Assembly (NCBI GenBank): GCA_038117205.1
Contig: JAYOFL010000006.1
Location: 20,025 to 84,024 of the forward strand
Origin: JAQBZY01 sp038117205
Lineage (GTDB): Bacteria; Pseudomonadota; Alphaproteobacteria; Rhodospirillales; Casp-alpha2
Direction of reading: 5' to 3'
DNA: 64,000 nt
How positions within the stretch are numbered: position 1 is the stretch's first letter; the number at the start of each line of letters is the position of its first letter. This document shows positions 58,844 to 64,000 of the stretch, piece by piece. The position numbers were made by a program, and so were the translations under genes. The notes beneath the pieces are model-generated. The model searched no databases and was not told the origin of the DNA. It worked only from the letters and a program-made list of their open reading frames with translations.

Positions 58844-60046
58844 ATGACCGAGAACAATCTTCCGCTTGCCGGCGTCCGCGTCCTCGACATCGCGAGCTTC
58901 ATCGCGGCGCCCTTCTGCGCGTCGATCATGGGCGAGTTCGGCGCCGAGGTGATCAAGATCGAGAACCCGAAGGACGGCGATCCGTGGCGGCGCTACGGCA
59001 CGTTTTCCGGCGAGAAGGACCGCTCGCTGGCATGGCTGACGGAAGCCCGCAACAAACGCTCGGCGACCCTGAAGCTGAACGATCCGCGGGGCGCCGAACT
59101 GTTCAAGAAGATGGTCGCCGGCGCCGACGTCGTCTGCGAGAACTTCCGCCCCGGAACGCTGGAAAAATGGGGGCTCGGCTGGGACGTGCTCTCGGCGATC
59201 AATCCGCGCCTCGTGCTGCTCCGCGTTTCCGGCTACGGCCAGACCGGCCCTTACAAGGACCGTCCGGGCTTCGCGCGCATCGCGCACGCCTTCGGTGGCC
59301 TCACGTATCTCTCCGGCATGCCCGGCGAGACGCCGGTGACGCCGGGCTCGACATCGCTCGGCGATTACATGACCGGCATGTACGGCTGCATCGGCGTGCT
59401 GATGGCGCTCAGGTCCCGCGACGCCACCGGCCGGGGGCAAATCGTCGACATGGCGCTCTACGAATCGGTCTTCCGCGTGCTCGACGAGATTGCGCCGCGC
59501 TATGCCCAGGACGGGTTCGTCCGCGAGGCGGAAGGCACGGGTACGGTCAACGCCTGTCCGCACGGCCACTTTCCGTCCGGCGACGGCAAGTGGCTGGCCA
59601 TCGCGTGCACCACCGACAAGATGTTCGAGCGGCTCTGCCGCGCCATGCAGCGAGACGACCTGTTCGAGAAATACGGCGATCAGAAGGTGCGCCTCGCGGA
59701 GCGCGAGACCGTGCTCCGCGAAGTGGTGGCCTGGACCTCGTCCATGAGCCGGGACGCGGTGATCGCAGTATGCGTCGAGAGCGAGGTGCCGGTGGGGCCG
59801 GTCAATTCCATCGCCGACATCTTCGCCGACCCGCACATCCGGGCGCGCGAGGTGTTGAAGACGGTGGACGTACCGGGGATCGGCCCGGTGACGGTGCCGA
59901 ACGTGATGCCGAGGCTGATGGGGACGCCCGGCGAGATCAAGACCCTCGGCCCGGCGCTCGGCGAGGCCAACGATATGGTCTACGGCGACTGGTTGGGGCT
60001 CGACGAGGCGGAGCGTCAGGCGCTCCGGGACGCCGGCATCATCTGA
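58844..60046 (+). CDS. family III (CaiB/BaiF) CoA-transferase
   Basis: A 400-residue CoA-transferase. GEFGAEVIKIENPKDGD near the N-terminus and the catalytic Asp174 in SLGDYMTGM are diagnostic. It shares the position of its nucleophile with the paralogue at 7070-8242, but the sequences are clearly different, so they serve different acids. There is no partner gene in the same direction. Its neighbours (phosphate transporter, lytic transglycosylase) give no clue to the substrate. Divergent spacing to the transporter is 106 bases. Confidence 0.85.
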   Translation: MTENNLPLAGVRVLDIASFIAAPFCASIMGEFGAEVIKIENPKDGDPWRRYGTFSGEKDRSLAWLTEARNKRSATLKLNDPRGAELFKKMVAGADVVCENFRPGTLEKWGLGWDVLSAINPRLVLLRVSGYGQTGPYKDRPGFARIAHAFGGLTYLSGMPGETPVTPGSTSLGDYMTGMYGCIGVLMALRSRDATGRGQIVDMALYESVFRVLDEIAPRYAQDGFVREAEGTGTVNACPHGHFPSGDGKWLAIACTTDKMFERLCRAMQRDDLFEKYGDQKVRLAERETVLREVVAWTSSMSRDAVIAVCVESEVPVGPVNSIADIFADPHIRAREVLKTVDVPGIGPVTVPNVMPRLMGTPGEIKTLGPALGEANDMVYGDWLGLDEAERQALRDAGII

Positions 60047-60061
60047 AATCGACGGACGGGA

Positions 60062-61075
60062 TCAGCGGCCGGGCGCGGCCGGTTCGGGCTCGTTGGCGGC
60101 GACGCGTACCCGCCAGCGGTCGAGCTGCTGGCGGCGGTTGTCGGCGAAGCGCGCGTTACGTTCGCCGAGTTGCGTCGCCTGCTTGATTTCCTGCTCGCGC
60201 CGGGCCGCCAGTTCCGCCGTTCGTTCCGCCAGAAGCTGCTGCAGGTTGGCGGCGCGGCCGCGGGCGTCGCGCCAGGCGTCCATCTGACGCTGGCGGCGGA
60301 GTTCCGGATCGAGATCTTCGCGCATCTTGCGCGCGGCGGCGCGGAGCGTCTTGAAACGGGAATTGAGCGCCGCCGTCCGCTCGCGGTCGATCGGCGCGTA
60401 GATGACAGGGGATTCACTAGAAGCTTCCGGAGCGGCGGCGGGGGCCGTCGGCTCGGCGCGGGCGACGCGGGTCTCCTTCAAGCCGCCCATCTGGTCCAGG
60501 AACTTCTCGATCTTGGCGCGGTAGATGGCGGTGCGTTCCGGCGTCATGGAGTGATAGTAGCCGGCCGCCTCTTCCCAGCTTTCGGCGCCGTCGCGCATCT
60601 GCTTCAGGTACTTGGCGGCGTAGGCGGCGTTGATGTCGGGATCGAAGGCCTCGGCGAGATTGCGGAAGTGGTGGCCGTGGTAGTGCATGTTCACCTGCAT
60701 GCAGCCGACGTCGATGTTCTGCACGCCCATGGCCTGCAAGCGCCGCACCTCGTTCATGGCTTCGGTCTCGGTCGCGAAATACTTGCCCGGCCCGCCGGAC
60801 GTCACGGTCCACGGCCAAGCGCGGACGGCCCGGTCCTTGTCGGACCAGCGTCCCGATTCGGCGTAGGAGATCGCGGTCAGCAGATTGTCCGGAATACGGG
60901 CGATCTTTTCCCAGCGTTGCGTCGCCCGGGCGCAGAGCGCTGCGGGATCGCCGCCGAAGGCCAAGGGCGTCGCCGACAGCGAGACCGTCGGCGCGGCCGC
61001 GACGGCCACGGCAGCCGCCAAGGCGGCCAGCGACAGCTTGAGTGCCCGCTCGAAAGTGAAAATTCCTCGTCCCAT
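60062..61075 (-). CDS. exported lytic transglycosylase (SLT domain) with C-terminal coiled coil
   Basis: A 337-residue protein with a signal segment (about 10-37). A lysozyme-like SLT domain follows (about 55-205), with the catalytic Glu in ISYAESGRW and GCMQVNMHYHG as the second conserved block. The last ~120 residues are rich in Arg, Glu, Gln and Ala and predicted coiled coil. The enzyme would cleave peptidoglycan glycan strands in the periplasm. The ATG at 61075 is supported by GAGGG just upstream; an ATG at 61114 is less likely. Similar SLT proteins serve secretion or flagellar assembly, but no such genes are here. Confidence 0.8.
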   Translation of the reverse strand: MGRGIFTFERALKLSLAALAAAVAVAAAPTVSLSATPLAFGGDPAALCARATQRWEKIARIPDNLLTAISYAESGRWSDKDRAVRAWPWTVTSGGPGKYFATETEAMNEVRRLQAMGVQNIDVGCMQVNMHYHGHHFRNLAEAFDPDINAAYAAKYLKQMRDGAESWEEAAGYYHSMTPERTAIYRAKIEKFLDQMGGLKETRVARAEPTAPAAAPEASSESPVIYAPIDRERTAALNSRFKTLRAAARKMREDLDPELRRQRQMDAWRDARGRAANLQQLLAERTAELAARREQEIKQATQLGERNARFADNRRQQLDRWRVRVAANEPEPAAPGR

Positions 61076-61277
61076 CGGTCCCTCTACGTCCCCTGCGGTG
61101 TCCGACAGCCACATCGCAAGCGGCGTGCCAGATGCCGCACCTAGAAAACATCAAGAGATTCAAGGAACTGTTAACGGGAGCGGGAAATTTTCCGGGGCCG
61201 GGACCGGGCCGGCGTGGCAAATTCGTCACACTCTTGGGCAGACTTTGCCGGGTCGGGAAATTTTTGCGATTTTTTGT
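61076..61277. other. non-coding interval upstream of the transglycosylase gene
   Basis: No gene is supported between the transglycosylase start and the small RNA promoter. The left part should hold the leftward promoter of the transglycosylase gene. The right part turns AT-rich and contains repeated GGGAAATTT-like stretches at about 61188 and 61257. An open frame through the area reads as low-complexity non-protein. Confidence 0.4.
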
Positions 61278-61306
61278 TTGCAAGTGCGAAGTGAGATCGT
61301 TAACTT
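61278..61306 (+). promoter_or_regulatory. promoter of the candidate small RNA
   Basis: TTGCAA (61278-61283), a 17-base spacer and TAACTT (61301-61306) make a plausible sigma70-type promoter. The expected transcription start, about seven bases downstream (61313-61314), is exactly where the first stem of the candidate RNA begins. The tRNA promoter at 63885-63912 uses the same -35 hexamer. Confidence 0.55.
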
Positions 61307-61312
61307 GTGCAT

Positions 61313-61416
61313 TGCAACATCCACTTCATGATGCGTCATCAATCCTCGGATGTTGCTTACTTGGATGTTTCCTCCCAATCACTCGGGCCGTGCCTCAGGG
61401 CACGGCCTCTTTTTTT
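61313..61416 (+). ncRNA. candidate trans-acting small RNA with an exposed CCUCCC motif
   Basis: About 104 nt. A 5' domain has a perfect 9-bp stem (61314-61322 with 61348-61356) enclosing a 5-bp hairpin (61329-61333 with 61337-61341). A single-stranded linker follows (about 61357-61384) carrying UUUCCUCCCAAUC, an anti-Shine-Dalgarno sequence. A strong terminator closes the molecule. Promoter, two structured domains and terminator are in register, and no credible protein is encoded. The architecture and exposed CCUCCC recall AbcR/alpha-r15-type or CCUCCUCCC-type sRNAs of Alphaproteobacteria, but I cannot assign a family. Targets would be mRNAs whose ribosome sites pair with the linker. Confidence 0.6.
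61385..61416 (+). terminator. intrinsic terminator of the candidate small RNA
   Basis: A 9-bp perfect stem (61386-61394 with 61399-61407), a 4-base loop and a run of seven T (61410-61416). It is the best rightward intrinsic terminator in the window, yet no protein gene lies upstream of it on that strand. Confidence 0.85.
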
Positions 61417-61458
61417 GCACTGCGGCATAAATCGCTGGAAATCCGCCAGTTAGGACAG

Positions 61459-61482
61459 CTAGTCTGACGTAAATCAGGCTAG
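61459..61482 (-). terminator. hairpin after the acetyltransferase gene
   Basis: A 9-bp stem with one G-T pair and a 6-base loop lies 9 bases beyond the stop of the leftward acetyltransferase gene. No U-tract follows it, so it may be a processing or Rho-related 3' end rather than a full intrinsic terminator. Confidence 0.4.
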
Positions 61483-61490
61483 AGGACCGG

Positions 61491-62024
61491 TCATGCCGCC
61501 GGCGGGGTGTCCGAACCTTCGCCCAGCGCCCGCTGCATCAGGACCTGATCCATCCAGCGGCCGAACTTGAAACCGATGTTCTCGATTCGCCCGACATGGC
61601 GGAATCCCATCTGTTCGTGGAACCTGATCGACTGGTGATTCTGCGAATCGCCGATGATGCCGATCAGCTGCCGGAACCCGAGCGCCGTGCAGGCCTCGAT
61701 CATCTCGCCGAGCAGCCGCTTGCCGATGCCGCCGCGGCGGACGCCGTCCAGCACGTAGATGGAATGCTCGACCGTGAACCGGTACGCCGGTCTCGGCCGA
61801 TAGGCGCTGGCGTAGGCGTAGCCGACCACCGTATCGCCGTCGACGGCGACGAGATAGGGATAGCCGGCGGCGAGAATCCCGTCGGCGCGGCGGCGCATTT
61901 CCGCCTCGTCCGGCGGCGTCAGTTCCCAGCTCGACGCGCCGTTGAGGACGTGGTGCGCGTAGATCTTCGTGATCGCGGGGACGTCCGCCGGGTCGAACGG
62001 GCGGATGCGGAGAGCGTCGCTCAT
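61491..62024 (-). CDS. GNAT N-acetyltransferase, phosphinothricin acetyltransferase-like
   Basis: A 177-residue GNAT enzyme. IRPFDPADVPAITKIYAHHV at the start, the acetyl-CoA loop RRGGIGKRL near residue 110 and GFRHVGRIENIGFKFGRW at the end are typical of Pat/Bar-like proteins (also methionine sulfoximine/sulfone acetyltransferases). It transfers acetyl from acetyl-CoA to a small amine, probably an amino acid analogue. Its ATG overlaps the stop of the upstream FGase-family gene (ATGA), so both are made together. Self-protection versus amino-acid metabolism cannot be separated by sequence. Confidence 0.8.
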   Translation of the reverse strand: MSDALRIRPFDPADVPAITKIYAHHVLNGASSWELTPPDEAEMRRRADGILAAGYPYLVAVDGDTVVGYAYASAYRPRPAYRFTVEHSIYVLDGVRRGGIGKRLLGEMIEACTALGFRQLIGIIGDSQNHQSIRFHEQMGFRHVGRIENIGFKFGRWMDQVLMQRALGEGSDTPPAA

Positions 62025-62920
62025 TCGGCCGCCAGGGACGGCGACAGGTCGGCGCCGCCGACGTCCGCGAGGCGCGCCAGCAGGCGGCGCAGCTTGTCGG
62101 CCAACGGATCGAAGCCGGCGTTCTTGCAAAGCGCGACCTCGTCCATGTAGAGGGCGCGGTTGATCTCGATCTGCAGCGTATGCACGCCGGCATGTGGCCG
62201 GGCGTAGTGCCGGGTCGTGTAGCCGCCGGCATAGGGCTTGTTCCGCCGCACGCTGAGGCCAGATTCCGCGAGCGTGCGTTCGACCATGGTGACGACGGAC
62301 CTGGCGCAGGTGCTGCCGTGGCAATCGCCGAGGACGATGTCCGTGTTGCCGCCGGCGGCCCAGCCGCCCGGCGCGCCGATGGACGGCATGGAATGGCAAT
62401 CGACGAGCAGGCAGAAGCCGAAGGCGTCGCGCGTCTCGCGCACCAACTCGCCGAGGGCGCGGTGATAGGGCTCGTAATGCTGGCGGATGCGGTCCAGCAC
62501 GTCGTCGAGGCGGAGCGGCCGGCGATAGATCTCGGCGCCGCCGGCGACGATGCGGGCCACCGTGCCGAGACCGGCGGCGACGCGCGGCGAGGCGGTGTTG
62601 ATCCAGTCAGGCAGCGGTTCCGAGAACATGGCCGGATCGAGCTCGTAGGGCTCGCGGTTGGCGTCGACGAAGGCGCGTGGGAACTGCGCGTGCATCAGCG
62701 GCATGCCGAAGTCCGGCGCGGCGGCGAACAGGTCCTCGACGAAGGCGTCCTCGGAGCGGCGGACGGCGTGCCGGTCGAGCTGGCTCGCGTCCAGGAACGA
62801 CGCCGGATAGACGCGGCCGCTGTGCGGCGACGCCAGGACCACCGGCGCCGTCTGCGCCGCCGGGCGCTCGATACGGAAACTCGGTTGCTGGCTGGCGGCG
62901 GTGTCGGCGGAATCTGTCAT
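62021..62920 (-). CDS. N-formylglutamate amidohydrolase-family protein
   Basis: A 299-residue FGase-family zinc amidohydrolase. VVLASPHSGRVYP near the N-terminus, FVDANREPYELDP, LLVDCHSMPS and GGYTTRHYARP correspond to the metal and substrate blocks also seen in the deformylase at 31089-31922. It belongs to the alphaproteobacterial subgroup of unknown substrate. MTDSAD at 62920 is taken as the start because the residues upstream do not look coding. It is coupled to a Pat-like acetyltransferase. Acting on N-acyl amino acids is a reasonable guess. Confidence 0.75.
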   Translation of the reverse strand: MTDSADTAASQQPSFRIERPAAQTAPVVLASPHSGRVYPASFLDASQLDRHAVRRSEDAFVEDLFAAAPDFGMPLMHAQFPRAFVDANREPYELDPAMFSEPLPDWINTASPRVAAGLGTVARIVAGGAEIYRRPLRLDDVLDRIRQHYEPYHRALGELVRETRDAFGFCLLVDCHSMPSIGAPGGWAAGGNTDIVLGDCHGSTCARSVVTMVERTLAESGLSVRRNKPYAGGYTTRHYARPHAGVHTLQIEINRALYMDEVALCKNAGFDPLADKLRRLLARLADVGGADLSPSLAAE

Positions 62921-63016
62921 GCGGTCTTTTCGCCGTTCATTCCTGGGACGTCCCGGGCGCATCCCGCGATGGGTCGATTTAAGCGGGCCGCGCCGTCGCT
63001 GGCAAGAACCGGGCGC

Positions 63017-63787
63017 TCATTCCGGGCGCATGGCGCAGAAGACGGACCAGCCGCGCTTGCCGTCCGGGAAGGGGATTTCCTTGAACGCCCTGATCTCGAA
63101 GCCCAGCGCGTCGAGGAAGGTCTTGTAGGGGTTAGCGAAGTAGAACTGCAGCATTTCCGGATTGAACGGAAAGATCACCGCGCCGTCGGCGGAGATGTTG
63201 CCGTTCAGGTTCATGAAGGTCTCTTGCAGAAGGATGGCGTCGGCCATTTCAGCGGCCTTTTCCAGCGCCCGCCGGGCGCGGACCGGCTCGATCATGCAGA
63301 GCGTCAGGCTGGCTATGAAGACGTCGAACCGCTCCTGACGGAAATCCGATTTCTCCATGCCGATCAGGGTGTCGACGTCGCCCTGCGTGACGGTGGCGTC
63401 CGGGAAATGCTTGGCGGCGTCGGAAACGTAGGCGTCCCACATGTCGATGCCCTGGAAATCGACGCCGGCCGGGTCGATGCCGGCGGATTTCAGGAAATGC
63501 AGGATCGAGGCGTTGGCGCAGCCGAGCTCAAGAATGGAAAACCGCCGTCCGGCGGCGCGGGCGCGCTTTTCGAGCTCGAGAACGATGTCGCGGAACGGCC
63601 CGAGCGTGGGTTTGAGGTACGTCGAGCGGTAACTGGCGAGCAGCGTCTCGATTTCCGGGTCGGGCAGCTTCTGGCCCAGGCGCTCCTTCCAGAACAGGCG
63701 CATGAACTGGTAGAGGTGCTCGGCCGCCGGTTCCGAGATCACGTGGACCGGGTAGCTTTCTTCCCGGGTGACGTTCAGATTGACCAT
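63017..63787 (-). CDS. class I SAM-dependent methyltransferase
   Basis: A 256-residue methyltransferase with motif I ILELGCANAS (about 84-93), an acidic residue ending strand 2 (QGIDMW), the QGDVDTL block and RFDVFIASLTLCM as motif IV. The N-terminal ~80 residues are helical and contain RLFWKERLGQKLPDPE, which I cannot place. The substrate is unknown; the form resembles small-molecule methyltransferases. It is transcribed leftward with about 95 bases to the next gene. Its upstream region faces the tRNA promoter. Confidence 0.75.
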   Translation of the reverse strand: MVNLNVTREESYPVHVISEPAAEHLYQFMRLFWKERLGQKLPDPEIETLLASYRSTYLKPTLGPFRDIVLELEKRARAAGRRFSILELGCANASILHFLKSAGIDPAGVDFQGIDMWDAYVSDAAKHFPDATVTQGDVDTLIGMEKSDFRQERFDVFIASLTLCMIEPVRARRALEKAAEMADAILLQETFMNLNGNISADGAVIFPFNPEMLQFYFANPYKTFLDALGFEIRAFKEIPFPDGKRGWSVFCAMRPE

Positions 63788-63884
63788 CGCGCCGCCTAAA
63801 TTAACGGATTGGACTGGGGACGCATTGTCGCCCGGACACTTCGGCCATGCAAAAGGTTTGCGGGCGGGGCGCCATCCGGGAGGC

Positions 63885-63912
63885 TTGCAAACCCACGGCA
63901 AATCACTATAAA
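63885..63912 (+). promoter_or_regulatory. promoter of the tRNA-Val gene
   Basis: TTGCAA (63885-63890), a 16-base spacer and TATAAA (63907-63912) form a clear sigma70-type promoter, with an expected start near 63919, about 27 bases before the mature tRNA. Confidence 0.7.
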
Positions 63913-63945
63913 GCCCGTCCGACACGCTTCTCGGGGCATGTCACA

Positions 63946-64000
<55 letters not shown>

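Noticed and set aside
58738..59836. Upstream extension of the Na/Pi cotransporter frame to nearly 1000 residues
   Set aside because: The extension is antisense to a clear CoA-transferase and is not homologous to the transporter; the true N-terminus is in another frame at 58737.
61132..61467. Rightward open frame of 111 codons over the small RNA
   Set aside because: It runs through a promoter, a structured RNA and a terminator, and its translation is Cys/Phe/Leu-rich without family resemblance.

Overview
The window is high-GC, densely coding chromosomal DNA, with many 4-base (ATGA) or longer gene overlaps. The gene content fits an aerobic heterotrophic alphaproteobacterium, probably Rhodospirillales-like: two family III CoA-transferases, acyl-CoA dehydrogenases, a tripartite tricarboxylate (TTT) transporter, TSUP exporters, AzlCD, a PAS_5-type protein and DUF2927. 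There is no rRNA, IS element, prophage or CRISPR array. The only tRNA is a tRNA-Val(GAC) cut by the right edge. The taxonomic call is inference from gene families.

Layout. 1-266: lower-GC edge with a possible C-terminal fragment. 267-4167 (minus): fumarate reductase/succinate dehydrogenase-like complex with a TSUP exporter gene inside it. 4271-8775: VOC protein, enolase-superfamily enzyme, second TSUP gene, CoA-transferase, PAS protein. 8788-13957 (minus): coupled operon iclR-glmS-glmL-glmE-quinone oxidoreductase (coenzyme-B12 glutamate mutase), divergent from azlCD. 15216-19468: two exported serine proteases and a class III cyclase with an apparent frameshift at its N-terminus. 19473-23643: metY, hydrolase, 3-hydroxyacyl-CoA dehydrogenase, FrnE-like oxidoreductase. 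24046-30054 (minus): acyl-CoA ligase, SDR, hydrolase, ACAD and an APH-like kinase, a set recalling the Lva levulinate/4-hydroxyacid pathway and human ACAD10/11. 30222-31922: nitrilase and N-formylglutamate deformylase.

31935-38998 (minus) is one catabolic operon: tctC-tctB-tctA, a split TPP-dependent decarboxylase, an NTF2-like protein, an aldehyde dehydrogenase and an SDR. The logic is uptake of an organic acid, decarboxylation of a 2-oxoacid and oxidation of the aldehyde. 39238-42915 (plus): gamma-glutamyltransferase, DoeB-like deacylase and EutB-like dehydratase. 43129-49155: DUF2927 protein, EamA transporter, FAH-family hydrolase, dipeptide epimerase, ABC-2 exporter and GST, separated by palindromic intergenic repeats.

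49513-55526 (minus) is the most unusual locus: five tightly coupled genes for a lysine 2,3-aminomutase, two ATP-grasp ligases, a GNAT-deacetylase-GNAT fusion and a small SET-domain methyltransferase. I infer a pathway that makes, ligates and reversibly acetylates a beta-lysine-type compound.

55757-64000: acyl-CoA dehydrogenase, a frameshifted Na/Pi cotransporter-PhoU gene, second CoA-transferase, lytic transglycosylase, a well-formed candidate small RNA (about 61313-61416) with its own promoter and terminator, acetyltransferase, second N-formylglutamate amidohydrolase-family gene, methyltransferase and the tRNA. Motif positions were read by eye; family assignments are from memory without database searches.
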